A stretch of DNA of 38,126 nt from Pseudomonadota bacterium (GCA_022571365.1 JACZXZ010000015.1:1-38126), one strand, 5' to 3'; shown: positions 27,864 through 36,515, counted from the first letter of the stretch. Program-made: numbers and translations. Notes: generated by a model from the sequence alone, not told the origin.

Positions 27864-28976
27864 TTATCTCAGGACCACGAGGACGGTGTAGGCGCCGTAG
27901 GACAGGGCGAGGCCGATAGGAACCGTCGAGACCCACGCCGAGAAGATGCCGCCGAGGACACCCCAGTTCAGGGAGCCTTTGACCAGGCCCAGCCCGAACA
28001 GGGAGCCGCAGGAAACATGGGTCGTGGAGACCGGCACGCCCCAACGCGAGGCGAAAATGACCAGCGTGCTGGTGACCAGATTGACGAATGCGCCTTCGGT
28101 ACGGTTGAGCGCGGTAATCCGGAACGACATGGTTCGGGCTATCTTCCTCGCCTGAAGGATCCCGCCGGCCGCCATAAGCAGGGCGACGAGCAACACGCTG
28201 GGCTGGAGATTGAGGGCCTGGGCGCCGAGCAGGATGGCAACGATCTTTGGCGTATCATTCAGTCCGCGAGCGAAGCTCACGGCGCCCGCGCTCATCAAGT
28301 GGAGCACATCGTGGGCGGCGAATCTCCGGGTTCCTCCCGATGGCGGGGAAGGATCGCCGCCCCTGCTCCCGGCGGGCGACGGCTGGACCTCGGAACCGGC
28401 GGGAGCGCGCGGCAAGGAGGCGCCGACGGCGGCCATCGCACCCGAGAGATGGGGCATGATTCCCCGATCTGCGCGCGGACGTAGTCGGGCGAGCTGGAGG
28501 ACGAGCGGGTGGAAAAATCCCACCAGGGCCATTGCGATGAGAGGGCTCGCCAGGAGGGGATAGAGGAAGTTCCCATTCAATGTCGCCAGGTTGATGCCGC
28601 CGCTGTGGCCCGCCAACGCGCTGCCCAGCAAGGCCCCCAAAAGGCTGTGGGTGGTCGAGATGGGAAGGCCGAGGAGGGTGGCCGTGAAGACGGTCAATCC
28701 GGCTCCCAGAACCACCGCGGCCATGAATTCCGGCGCCGCGATCAGTTGGTCGGGCACCAGCCCGCTCCCGGTGAAGACGGTGATGAGTTCGCTGGCCAGG
28801 AAGGCGGCGGACAGGGACCCTAGAAACGTCGTCACCGTCGCCCAGGCAAGAGCGGTCCGGTAATTGACCACACGACTGCCCAGCAGCGTGGCGACGCCCT
28901 TGAAATTATCGTTGGCCCCATTCGAATAGGCGAGGAACAGGGTGGCGCCGATAACGACGGCGGTAAGCAGGGTCAT
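27864..28976 (-). CDS. PiT-family inorganic phosphate transporter
   Basis: A 370-residue integral membrane protein of the PiT family, which imports phosphate (or metal-phosphate) with protons or sodium. Both family repeats are clear: YSNGANDNFKGVATLLGS with GLPISTTHSLLGALLGS in the N-half, and SFARGLNDTPKIVAILLG with GVPVSTTHVSCGSLFGLG in the C-half. A cytoplasmic loop at about residues 195-240 is rich in Pro, Gly and Ser. It is 21 bp downstream of the ArsM-like methyltransferase on the same strand, so the two are probably co-transcribed. Arsenate can enter through such carriers, which makes the pairing suggestive. Confidence 0.92.
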   Translation of the reverse strand: MTLLTAVVIGATLFLAYSNGANDNFKGVATLLGSRVVNYRTALAWATVTTFLGSLSAAFLASELITVFTGSGLVPDQLIAAPEFMAAVVLGAGLTVFTATLLGLPISTTHSLLGALLGSALAGHSGGINLATLNGNFLYPLLASPLIAMALVGFFHPLVLQLARLRPRADRGIMPHLSGAMAAVGASLPRAPAGSEVQPSPAGSRGGDPSPPSGGTRRFAAHDVLHLMSAGAVSFARGLNDTPKIVAILLGAQALNLQPSVLLVALLMAAGGILQARKIARTMSFRITALNRTEGAFVNLVTSTLVIFASRWGVPVSTTHVSCGSLFGLGLVKGSLNWGVLGGIFSAWVSTVPIGLALSYGAYTVLVVLR

Positions 28977-28997
28977 TGGTTAAAGTCCATCCCTACG

Positions 28998-30158
28998 TCA
29001 GCCGTCGCCGGCAGGGCAGCATGCCTCGGTTGCCTGTGTTGTCGTCGCCCTGTAGTCGATTCCTTTCGTCTCGCGGGGGTGCCGGGGCGCCGTGCGCGCG
29101 CCGTCGAACGGCTTGGCGTCGGCCAGCGGAACTTCAACATGTGGCGGCAGGGGGTAGACCTGGTCCTTATAGGGCGCCGAGGTGAGGATGCGGTAGGTCT
29201 TGTCGCACACCGCGACGGCTACGCCTCGCCTGAGGGTGTGGTCGTCATCATCGCGAACCTCGCGCCAGGGCCCCTTGTAGATGACGGCCTGGTTGCGCTC
29301 CCGGCAGGGCCCCTCCTTGCCCTTGCGCGCGGTGACGGTTACCGAGCGGAACTCTATTCCTTCCACCGTCCGCCAGGGCTCCTCGCTTCGTTTCGCGATG
29401 GTGATGCCGTAGAACCCCGCCGCCTCGAACGCGCGGAGGAAGGCGCTTTCCTGGAAGGCGCCGGAGATGCAGCCGGACCACAGCTCGCCGTCCTCCCGCA
29501 AATGCCGGGGCACCTCCTCGTCGGAGACGATGTCGGAGATGGCGACCCGGCCGCCGGTCTTCAGCACGCGGTAGATCTCGGGGAACAGCTTCCCCTTGGC
29601 GTCGCCGGCCACGAGGTTGAGCACGCAATTCGAGACGACGATGTCGATGCTGCCGTCGGCGACGAGCGGCGGCGCCGCGGCCTCCCGGCGGAACGCCTCG
29701 AACGTCTTGTAGTCCTCGTAGCTGAGGATCGGCTTCTCGGCGAGCCTCTTCTCGAGCGCGTCGATGTCGGTTTTCAGGTCCTGAATATGAGCCCGGTGGA
29801 AGCTCACATTGTCCCAGCCGATTCGCTCGGCGACGGCCTTATGGTGCTTCTCGGCCAGCGCCAGCATGTGCGGGTTGAAGTCGATTCCAATGACCCTGCC
29901 CTTCGGGCCGACAATCTGCGAGAGGATGTAGCAGGTCTTCCCGCTGCCGCTACCGAGATCCAAGACGGTCTCGCCTTCGTCCACGAAGGGCGTGGGATCG
30001 CCGCAGCCATAATCCCGTTCGAGGATTTCCTCAGGGATCGCCTTGAGGTAGGCGGGATCATCGTGGACGGGGCAGCAGAGCGCTTCCTCGGTCGTTTTCG
30101 AGGCCACCTCGTAGCGCCGGAGGACCTCTTGATCGGTGTCGAGAGGCGCGATGCTCAT
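28998..30158 (-). CDS. ArsM-like (arsenite) SAM methyltransferase
   Basis: A 386-residue methyltransferase. It has SAM motif I VLDLGSGSGKTCY (residues 65-77) and the cysteines typical of arsenite methyltransferases: Cys28/29 in ALCCPV, Cys52 in DYGCGDP, Cys178 in SNCVLNLV and Cys230 in WSGCISGAF. These bind As(III) in ArsM. About 110 extra residues at the C-terminus (GPCRERNQAVIYKGPW to EACCPAGDG) end in a Cys pair. I chose ATG 30158 because AAGGA lies at the right distance; ATG 30176 is possible. Other thiol-directed methyltransferases remain an alternative. Confidence 0.7.
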   Translation of the reverse strand: MSIAPLDTDQEVLRRYEVASKTTEEALCCPVHDDPAYLKAIPEEILERDYGCGDPTPFVDEGETVLDLGSGSGKTCYILSQIVGPKGRVIGIDFNPHMLALAEKHHKAVAERIGWDNVSFHRAHIQDLKTDIDALEKRLAEKPILSYEDYKTFEAFRREAAAPPLVADGSIDIVVSNCVLNLVAGDAKGKLFPEIYRVLKTGGRVAISDIVSDEEVPRHLREDGELWSGCISGAFQESAFLRAFEAAGFYGITIAKRSEEPWRTVEGIEFRSVTVTARKGKEGPCRERNQAVIYKGPWREVRDDDDHTLRRGVAVAVCDKTYRILTSAPYKDQVYPLPPHVEVPLADAKPFDGARTAPRHPRETKGIDYRATTTQATEACCPAGDG

Positions 30159-30176
30159 GGCGGGAATTCCTTTCAT

Positions 30177-30644
30177 CGGCTGATTGCGACATCCGCGGCG
30201 CGCGGAACAGGCGGGCCGTGCCCGGCGCCGTTTGTCCGGCTGATCCTAGCCAAGTCCACTATGCCTGGCATCTCATATTTCCGTGAGGGTCCGACATTCC
30301 TCCGAAGCGCGCGCGCAGGCCCGGCGGGGATCGCCTCGGGTAGGTATCGACCGGGAAATAATCGAACGCGGTGGTGCCGCTTGAGTGGGAAACACTCGAT
30401 CGTCGTCCTGAACCGGGCGGAGCCCGAGCGGATGCGGCCCGGGCCGCGATCGCCAGGTCGGTCGTGGCCGCCAGGCCGAAGCGGCCGGGCCCGTTGCCGA
30501 CCGGCGGCGATACGGTAGCCGTCCCTATTGCCGGTGGCTTGTGGAACTCGGTGCACGGCGTATTTCTCGACGGCTTCTTCCGCCGAGCGAAAGGGTCTGA
30601 AAACATTGGCCAAACACCGTGATCGTGAGGTGAAGAAGATTCGA
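30177..30644. other. Long intergenic region, nothing recognised
   Basis: About 470 bp between the divergent ArsM-like gene and the tRNA-end copy at 30645. Several overlapping open frames exist on both strands, but none has a ribosome-binding site, a recognisable motif or a credible protein composition. It is plausibly decayed DNA at the edge of the tRNA-linked segment and must also hold the promoter of the ArsM-like gene. Confidence 0.5.
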
Positions 30645-30664
30645 TCCCACCCCCTCCGCCATCC
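30645..30664 (+). repeat. 20-bp copy of tRNA-Ser 3' end (candidate attachment site)
   Basis: TCCCACCCCCTCCGCCATCC matches tRNA-Ser plus its flank (26183-26202) at all 20 positions, and TTCGA also precedes both copies. It lies 4.46 kb downstream in the same orientation, the arrangement left when an element integrates at a tRNA 3' end. Confidence 0.75.
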
Positions 30665-30778
30665 TCCTGAACGGGACCCGGATCGAAACCGCTCCGCCCA
30701 TTCGCTCGAGCCCAAGCGGTCGCCGGAGATGCCTTTGCGGCGACCGGCCCTTCGCGGTCACGCTAAAGATTTATTATT

Positions 30779-30812
30779 TTGAAAAATTTTTGCATATGTG
30801 AAAATAATTTTC
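30779..30812 (+). promoter_or_regulatory. Promoter with two dyads upstream of the XRE-cupin gene
   Basis: In an AT-rich island, TTGAAA (30779-30784) and AATAAT (30803-30808) are 18 bp apart. Two dyads overlap them: AAAAATTTTT (30782-30791) and GAAAATAATTTTC (30800-30812), with centres about 20 bp, two helical turns, apart. They are good candidate operators for the adjacent regulator. Confidence 0.55.
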
Positions 30813-30882
30813 TTGCTGCCGAAGCGCCAAGCATGCAATATGAAATTATGATTTCGTGTGGCAAGACCGCGGGTTAAGACGA

Positions 30883-31602
30883 ATGGAAACGGCGGTTTCT
30901 GCCCTCGGCAATCGGATCAACGAGATCCGAAAGAAGAAGAAGATGACGCTGAACCAAGTCAGCGAGCGGTCCGGCGTCTCCGTCTCGACCCTGAGCAAGG
31001 TCGAGACGGGTCAAATCAACGGCTCCGTCGACACGATCTTCAAGATCGCACGCGGGTTGGGGGTGTTGTTCAACAACTTGATGCCTTCCCAGTCCGCCGC
31101 CGCCGCGCCTGCGGGGCGGCGCGTGATCACCAGGAGATCGGATGCGGAGCGGTTTCCGACCGAGATTTACGATTATGCCGTCCATTCGGCCGACCTCGTC
31201 AGCAAGTCCATGTTGCCGCTGCTCATGACGATCAAGACGCGGCAGGTTCCGGATTTCTGCGACTGGAGCACGCACGGGGGCGAGGAGTTCGTCTTCGTTG
31301 TCCGGGGTGTGATCGAGTTCCACACGGAACACTACGCGCCCGTCCGTCTCGAGCACGGCGACAGCGTCTATTTCGACAGCCTGATGCGGCACGCTTTCGT
31401 GACGGTCGGGGGTGGCTCCGAGGCCGTGATCGTTTCAGTGAGCCTATCCGACACCCGTGCGCTGTGGGATGGAGACGAGCCGTGGCGGCCCGGCCTCGGC
31501 CGTGTCGAGGCCGGGCCGCCACGGCAGGCGCGCGATGGCGGCTCGAGAGACGCGAAGACCAACGTGATCAAGGAAGCAAACATGCACCGGAAGACGCAAT
31601 AA
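30883..31602 (+). CDS. XRE-family regulator with cupin sensor domain
   Basis: A 239-residue transcription regulator. An N-terminal helix-turn-helix spans about residues 8-65 (LGNRINEIRKKKKMTLNQVS, then GVSVSTLSKVETGQ). A C-terminal cupin domain spans about residues 110-190 (GGEEFVFVVRGVIEFH, LEHGDSVYFDSLMRHAF). In this family the cupin binds a small ligand, often linked to the metabolite of the operon. ATG 30883 is preferred over GTG 30856 because it matches the usual domain start. It is 35 bp upstream of the binding-protein gene and probably controls that operon and itself. Confidence 0.87.
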   Translation: METAVSALGNRINEIRKKKKMTLNQVSERSGVSVSTLSKVETGQINGSVDTIFKIARGLGVLFNNLMPSQSAAAAPAGRRVITRRSDAERFPTEIYDYAVHSADLVSKSMLPLLMTIKTRQVPDFCDWSTHGGEEFVFVVRGVIEFHTEHYAPVRLEHGDSVYFDSLMRHAFVTVGGGSEAVIVSVSLSDTRALWDGDEPWRPGLGRVEAGPPRQARDGGSRDAKTNVIKEANMHRKTQ

Positions 31603-31626
31603 GAAGCCGCAATAGAAAACGCAATA
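31595..31626 (+). repeat. Three CGCAATA repeats across the XRE stop codon
   Basis: CGCAATA occurs at 31595-31601, 31608-31614 and 31620-31626. The first overlaps the TAA stop of the regulator gene and the last runs into the ribosome-binding site of the next gene. It resembles the cleaner stop-codon duplications elsewhere in the window. Confidence 0.6.
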
Positions 31627-31637
31627 AGGGAGGAAAG

Positions 31638-32897
31638 ATGATGCGTGAGAACATTTTTGACTGGACTAATGGGCGGACGTTTATTGCGGGAGCCGCCGCC
31701 GCTATCCTGCTCGCCGCCGGGCTCGGAGGGGCCGGGACGGCAAATGCTGCAAGTCACGAGATCTTTATCGGAGGGGCGCTCTCCCTCACCGGCATCCAGG
31801 CGCCGCTCGACGAGCCCGGGCTGCGAGGCGCGAGGTTGGCCGTCCAAGCCATCAACGCCAGAGGCGGCGTGCTCGGCCGCAACCTCAAATTCATCAACCT
31901 CGATGGCAAGAGTGATCCTGTGACCGTCGGTAATAACGCCGCACAGCTCATCGCGGAGGGTGCTGAGCTGATCATCGCCCCGTGCGACTTCGACTTCGGC
32001 GGTCCGGCGAGCCGGGAGGCGCAAAAGGCCGGGCTCGTCGGCATCTCGACGTGCGCCTCTTCGCCTCTCTACGGCTCGGTGGCACTCGGGGACATGCAGT
32101 TCACGCTCGCCATGTGGAACACCCAGATGGGCGGTGCCGCCGCCGAGTACGCCTTCAACGAGCGCGGGTGGAAGACGGCCTACGTGGTGACCGACACGTT
32201 CATCGACTACACCACCAGCCTGAGCGAGTTCTTCATCAAGCATTTCGAGAACATCGGCGGCAAGGTGATCTTCGAGGACAAGTACACCCAGGGCGCGGGG
32301 GACTTCTCGGCCCAGCTCGCCCGGATGCAGCGCAAGCTGGCGGAGGAGCCCGCCGACGTGTTCTTCATCTCGTCCTACATGCCCGACCTCGGCATGATCA
32401 TCCGCACCATCCGGCTAGCCGGCATCGACCTGCCGGTCGTGGGTGGCGATTCCTATGACGACACAGGGTTGTTCGACGCTCTCGGCGAGAAGTTCGGTGA
32501 CGACATCTACTTTGCCACCCATGGCTACATGGCCCCGGGCTCTGCCCCCGGCATGGAAGAGTTCCTCGCGCTGCACGAGCAAGTGTATCCGGACGAGCCG
32601 CTGACGTCGTTCGTCGCCACGGGCTGGGACGTCGTTCAGATCATGGCCCAGGCCGTCGAGATCGCCGGGACGACCGATGGCGCTGCGGTGGCGAAGGTGA
32701 TGGAGGACAACGTGTTCAACTTCCTCACCGGGTCCATGGATTGGTCGAGCGCGGAGACCGGGCACGAGCCTGATAAGTCGGTTGCGCTTATCGAGCTACA
32801 GGACGGCAAGACCACGTTTCTCGGGTGGACGCGGCCAACCGACGTCCCGAAGCCCGACTATCTTATAAAGTACCTCGAACGGCAGGAATCGGACTAA
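31638..32897 (+). CDS. Periplasmic binding protein of a branched-chain-type ABC importer
   Basis: A 419-residue type I periplasmic binding protein (LivK/UrtA/FmdD-like). An N-terminal signal peptide ends near TANA|AS. The mature part begins with EIFIGGALSLTGIQAPLDEPGLRGARLAVQ-type strands (seen as IFIGGALSLTG and GARLAVQAINARGGVLGR). It continues with VTDTFIDYTTSLSEFF, QLARMQRKLAEEPADVFFIS and TSFVATGWDVVQIMAQAVE. A GGGAGGAAAG site precedes two possible ATGs (31638, 31641). It is the first structural gene of the transporter operon. The ligand cannot be read from sequence; the downstream amidase suggests a short-chain amide or urea-like compound. Confidence 0.9.
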   Translation: MMRENIFDWTNGRTFIAGAAAAILLAAGLGGAGTANAASHEIFIGGALSLTGIQAPLDEPGLRGARLAVQAINARGGVLGRNLKFINLDGKSDPVTVGNNAAQLIAEGAELIIAPCDFDFGGPASREAQKAGLVGISTCASSPLYGSVALGDMQFTLAMWNTQMGGAAAEYAFNERGWKTAYVVTDTFIDYTTSLSEFFIKHFENIGGKVIFEDKYTQGAGDFSAQLARMQRKLAEEPADVFFISSYMPDLGMIIRTIRLAGIDLPVVGGDSYDDTGLFDALGEKFGDDIYFATHGYMAPGSAPGMEEFLALHEQVYPDEPLTSFVATGWDVVQIMAQAVEIAGTTDGAAVAKVMEDNVFNFLTGSMDWSSAETGHEPDKSVALIELQDGKTTFLGWTRPTDVPKPDYLIKYLERQESD

Positions 32898-32977
32898 GTC
32901 GTGCGAAGGGGTCGGCGGCCGCCGGCCCCTTCCCCCTTGCGGCACGTTTCGGGCCGACGCGAAGGGGATCAAGCGGA

Positions 32978-33748
32978 ATGGTGGCCGATTCGATCAGCTC
33001 TGAGCACGGCGTCCTCGTCATCGAGTCGGTGTCGAAGTATTTCTACCAGCTTTGCGCCGTCGACAACGTCAGCCTGTCCCTGAAGCGGGGCGAGATTCTG
33101 GGGCTGATTGGGCCCAACGGATCGGGCAAGACCACGCTTATCAACATCGTCACGGGCGTGCTCCCGCCCACCGCTGGACGGGTCGTGGCCGACGGCGTCG
33201 ACATCACGGGCTGGAAGTCCTATCGGATCGCCCGAGCGGGGCTGGCGCGCACCTTCCAGCGGGTGCGGCTGTTCGGCGGGCTGAGCGTGGTGGAGAATAT
33301 CATCGTCGCCGCCATGAGTGTGGGCGTCGGGCGCCGCGAAGCATTCGAAGACGCCCGCGCCCTGCTTGCACAGCTGAGGATGGAGCATTGTGCCGATCTC
33401 CCCGCTACCGCGCTTCCCTTTGGACACGAGCGCTTGGTAGAGGTGGCACGCGCCTTGGCGATGCGGCCGAAGTTCCTCTTGTTAGACGAGCCGGCTGCCG
33501 GCCTTAACGAGGAAGAGAGCGGGGAGCTGCTCCGACGCCTGTCGGCTATTCCGGCGGAGCAGAACCTGGGCATGCTGATCGTCGATCACGACATGCACCT
33601 GATCATGCGGCTCTGCGACCGGTTGCACGTGCTGGACTACGGGCGGACCATCGCGGAAGGCACGCCGGAGGAGGTGCGCACCGTGACCGAGGTCGTCGAG
33701 GCCTACCTGGGCACGGCCGCAGCGGAGGAGGGGTATGCTCGAACTTAA
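32978..33748 (+). CDS. ABC importer ATPase (LivG type)
   Basis: A 256-residue ATP-binding subunit. It has Walker A GLIGPNGSGKTTLIN, the LivG-type GLARTFQRVRLFGGLSVVENI segment, a weakly conserved signature region FGHERLVEVARALA, Walker B FLLLDEPAAGLN and the switch His in LIVDHDMHLI. The usual LSGG-type signature is replaced by LPFGHER, as in most LivG proteins. ATG 32978 is chosen because LivG homology starts soon after. The 3' end overlaps the next gene by 14 bp. Confidence 0.93.
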   Translation: MVADSISSEHGVLVIESVSKYFYQLCAVDNVSLSLKRGEILGLIGPNGSGKTTLINIVTGVLPPTAGRVVADGVDITGWKSYRIARAGLARTFQRVRLFGGLSVVENIIVAAMSVGVGRREAFEDARALLAQLRMEHCADLPATALPFGHERLVEVARALAMRPKFLLLDEPAAGLNEEESGELLRRLSAIPAEQNLGMLIVDHDMHLIMRLCDRLHVLDYGRTIAEGTPEEVRTVTEVVEAYLGTAAAEEGYART

Positions 33749-34481
33749 GGACGTGCACGCCCAGTACGGCGCGATCGTCGCCCTCAGAGGCGTGTCGATC
33801 CACGTCGCCGAAGGCGATCTCGTCGGGCTCCTCGGGGCGAACGGCGCGGGCAAGACCACGACGCTGTTGACCATCGCCGGAGTCATCAAGCCGAGCCGCG
33901 GGGAGATCACGTTCCGCGGTGTCTCCCTGGCCGGCCTGCCGCCCGAGATGATTGTCCGCAAGGGCATCGCAATGGTGCCCGAGGGTCGCGAAATCTTCCC
34001 GACCCTTACCGTGCAACAGAACCTCCGGCTCGGCGCCTTCATCCGCCGGAACCGCGTGGAGTACCGGCACGACCTCGAGGAGATGGGGGAGCTGTTTCCG
34101 ATCCTCGGCGAGCGGATGCATCAGTCCGCGGGGACGCTCTCCGGTGGCGAGCAGCAGCAGCTGGCGATCGCCCGCGCGCTCATGTCGCGGCCGCGGCTGT
34201 TGATACTTGACGAGCCGTCGCTGGGCTTGGCGCCGCGGCTCGTCGACCAGGTCTTCAGGCTGATCGCCAGGCTGCGTCGCGAGGGGATGACGATCCTGCT
34301 CGTGGAGCAGAACGTGATCCAGACCCTCAGGATCGTCGACCGCGCCTACCTGATCAGCATGGGACAAGTCGAAATGTCCGGGACGCCCGAGGAGCTCAAG
34401 CGCCACGTGGACATGGAAAGCGTCTACCTTGGTGCCACCGTGGCCGCGAGAGGCGGCGGACAGGGTCGCGGCGCGCCATGA
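33735..34481 (+). CDS. ABC importer ATPase (LivF type)
   Basis: A 248-residue second ATPase subunit. It begins MLELKDVHAQYGAIVALRGV and has Walker A GLLGANGAGKTTTLLTI, the LivF-type motif GIAMVPEGREIFPTLTVQQNL (seen as IAMVPEGREIFPTLTV), signature LSGGEQQQLAIARAL, Walker B LLILDEPSLGLAP and switch His replaced by Gln in LLVEQN, as is normal for LivF. It overlaps the upstream ATPase gene by 14 bp and the downstream permease by 4 bp (ATGA), so the cluster is translationally coupled. Confidence 0.94.
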   Translation: MLELKDVHAQYGAIVALRGVSIHVAEGDLVGLLGANGAGKTTTLLTIAGVIKPSRGEITFRGVSLAGLPPEMIVRKGIAMVPEGREIFPTLTVQQNLRLGAFIRRNRVEYRHDLEEMGELFPILGERMHQSAGTLSGGEQQQLAIARALMSRPRLLILDEPSLGLAPRLVDQVFRLIARLRREGMTILLVEQNVIQTLRIVDRAYLISMGQVEMSGTPEELKRHVDMESVYLGATVAARGGGQGRGAP

Positions 34482-35350
34482 ACGAAGCGATCCGGTTCAT
34501 CGTCGATGTGGCGAGTTTGGGCAGCCTGTACGCGCTGATGGCCCTCGGCCTCGTGCTCGTGTACGGCATTCTGCGGCTCGTCAACTTCGCGTACGGCGAG
34601 CTGATCATGATCGCCGGCTACACCCTGTACCTGTTGAGCGGCAGCCCCTTGCCCTGGCTGGTCATGGCGGCCTGCGCCGTGGTCGCTGCGCTTGCGGCGA
34701 GCGTGCTGACCGAGCGCGTGGCGTTCCGGCCGGTGCGGGAGAAGTCGCTCACCGCGATGCTCATCACATCGTTCGCGGTGAGCACACTGTTCCAGAACGC
34801 GGCTCTCTTGTTCATCTCGCCGCGGGCGCGGTTGGTTCCTCTGCCGGACCTGTTTTCCGAGAGCATCGTGATCGGCGGAATGCTCTTCTTCGTCCGCGAG
34901 CTGCTGGCCATCGTGGTCAGCATCTCTATGCTCGTCCTCTTCACGGCGCTCTTGAACCGCACCGTTCTGGGGATCGCGCTGCGGGCTGCTGCGGACAACT
35001 TCAGGATGACGCGCATGCTGGGCGTCCCGGCGAATCTCGTGATCGGCGTCGCGTTCGCGATCAGCGGTTTCTTGGCGGGAATCGTCGCCCTGTTTTGGCT
35101 GGGCCGGACGGCCTCAGTGATGCCGGGAATTGGCCTCGAGCCACTGATTGTCGCCTTTGTCGCGACGGTCCTCGGTGGCATGCAGAGCCTGGTCGGCGCC
35201 GTTGTGGGCGGGTACGTGCTGGCCCTGATGACTGTCGGCATCAACACTTTCCTTCCGCAAGCCTTAGTGGACTACAGACAGGCCTTCACATTCTCCTTAG
35301 TGATCTTGATTTTGCTTTTCCGGCCCGAAGGGCTGGTCCGCGGAAAGTGA
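34478..35350 (+). CDS. ABC importer permease (LivH type)
   Basis: A 290-residue membrane permease of the LivH/UrtB class with about eight hydrophobic segments. It shows the family opening SLGSLYALMALGLVLVYGIL, the LVNFAYGELIMIAGY motif and the C-terminal FVATVLGGMQSLVGAVVGGY segment with the EAA-like contact region. Its ATG overlaps the stop of the LivF-type gene. It forms the membrane channel with the LivM-type protein. Confidence 0.92.
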   Translation: MNEAIRFIVDVASLGSLYALMALGLVLVYGILRLVNFAYGELIMIAGYTLYLLSGSPLPWLVMAACAVVAALAASVLTERVAFRPVREKSLTAMLITSFAVSTLFQNAALLFISPRARLVPLPDLFSESIVIGGMLFFVRELLAIVVSISMLVLFTALLNRTVLGIALRAAADNFRMTRMLGVPANLVIGVAFAISGFLAGIVALFWLGRTASVMPGIGLEPLIVAFVATVLGGMQSLVGAVVGGYVLALMTVGINTFLPQALVDYRQAFTFSLVILILLFRPEGLVRGK

Positions 35351-35363
35351 GACCGGAGCGCTG

Positions 35364-36488
35364 ATGTCCATGAGTCTGAGATTGCTTCGCGACCGGATTC
35401 CCGGGGCCAGCACCGTCCTCATGCTGGTCGTCATGCTCTTGCTCATCGCGGCCGTCACGGAGGCCTTGGGCTCGACGGTGCTGAGCCGCTTCGCCATCCG
35501 GATGTTCATCGACATGACGCTGGTGCTGGGGCTGCAGATGTTCATGGGGAACTCCAACATCCTGTGGTTTCCCCACGTCGGCTTCATGGGCATCGGCGCG
35601 TATGCCTCGGTGATCTTCTCGATGTCGCCGTTGCAGAAGATCCTGAGCCTGCCGGAGCTTTATCCGTTCCTCGCCGACGTCAATCTGCCGTTCCTGCCGG
35701 CGCTGTTGGCCGGGGCGCTGGTCGCCGCGGCGGTCGCCGCCGTGATCGGGCTCCCGCTCATGCGGCTGTCCGATTTCCCGGCTGTCATCGCCGGCTTTGC
35801 GATGCTCATCGTGATCCACGCCGTGCTGACGCACTGGGAGGCGCTGACCAACGGCCCGCAGACACTCTTCGGGGTCGAGCGGCGCACCTACGTCATGAAC
35901 AGCGCGATCTGGGCCTGCGTGTTTGTCGCCGTCGCCTACTGGTTCAAGGAGTCGAAGTCCGGCTTGCAGCTGCGGGCGTCGCGCGACGACTTGGTTTCCA
36001 CCAGTTCCATCGGGGTGAACATCGTGGCCGTGCGCTGGTTCGCGCTGGTGCTCAGCGCCTTCGCCGCCGGTATCGCTGGCGGCCTGTTCGCGCACTTCAT
36101 CACCTCGTTCAGCCCCAAGGCGTTTTTCCTGAGAGAGACCTTCATCATCCTGGCCATGCTGGTGATCGGCGGGCCGGCGACGGTAACAGGTGCGGTGCTC
36201 GGGACGGTGATTGTCACCATCGTCTATCAAACGCTCAGATGGGTGGAGAACACGCTCAACATCGAACAGGTATTCGCTCAGCCGATCGCAGGCTTAACCG
36301 ACATCACCCTTGCCGTCATGCTGATCGGTATGCTGATCTTGCGTCCGGCGGGTATTTTCGAGCGGCGCGAGATCGGGTGGCAGGCACTGCGGGCGCTTTG
36401 GCCGTGGACGGGAGCCGATGCCGCCCCGGAGCCCGCAGCGGACCCGCAGGTCGTGCGGAAGGCGGCCGAGACCAAGCAAAGGAGGTAG
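35364..36488 (+). CDS. ABC importer permease (LivM type)
   Basis: A 374-residue permease of the LivM/UrtC class. Hydrophobic helices occupy residues about 14-335. FMGNSNILWFPHVGFMGIGAYA corresponds to the usual LxSLGHAAFFGIGAY region (seen here as FPHVGFMGIGAYA), and the LivM segment LQLRASRDDLVSTSSIGVNI follows. The end of the membrane part is MLILRPAGIFERREIG, and the last 35 residues are hydrophilic. Its stop codon is inside the first copy of a 22-bp duplication (36471-36514). Confidence 0.92.
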   Translation: MSMSLRLLRDRIPGASTVLMLVVMLLLIAAVTEALGSTVLSRFAIRMFIDMTLVLGLQMFMGNSNILWFPHVGFMGIGAYASVIFSMSPLQKILSLPELYPFLADVNLPFLPALLAGALVAAAVAAVIGLPLMRLSDFPAVIAGFAMLIVIHAVLTHWEALTNGPQTLFGVERRTYVMNSAIWACVFVAVAYWFKESKSGLQLRASRDDLVSTSSIGVNIVAVRWFALVLSAFAAGIAGGLFAHFITSFSPKAFFLRETFIILAMLVIGGPATVTGAVLGTVIVTIVYQTLRWVENTLNIEQVFAQPIAGLTDITLAVMLIGMLILRPAGIFERREIGWQALRALWPWTGADAAPEPAADPQVVRKAAETKQRR

Positions 36489-36514
36489 AAACACCAAGCA
36501 AAGGAGGTAGAAAC
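36471..36514 (+). repeat. 22-bp tandem duplication at the livM stop, doubling the amidase ribosome-binding site
   Basis: Two perfect 22-bp units (36471-36492 and 36493-36514) each contain AAGCAAAGGAGGTAG. The first holds the end and TAG stop of the LivM-type gene. The second supplies the AAAGGAGG ribosome-binding site of the amidase gene, so the same motif serves as last codons in one copy and as translation signal in the other. Confidence 0.95.
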
Positions 36515-36515
36515 A

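Noticed and set aside
30173-30715. 180-codon minus-strand frame upstream of the ArsM-like gene
   Set aside because: It overlaps the gene start and the tRNA-end repeat, is R/G/P-rich, has no ribosome-binding site, and frames on the other strand look equally weak.
30858-32897. 679-codon frame suggesting a fusion upstream of the binding protein
   Set aside because: The first 260 residues are the XRE-cupin gene in another frame. A good ribosome-binding site and signal peptide mark the real start at 31638.
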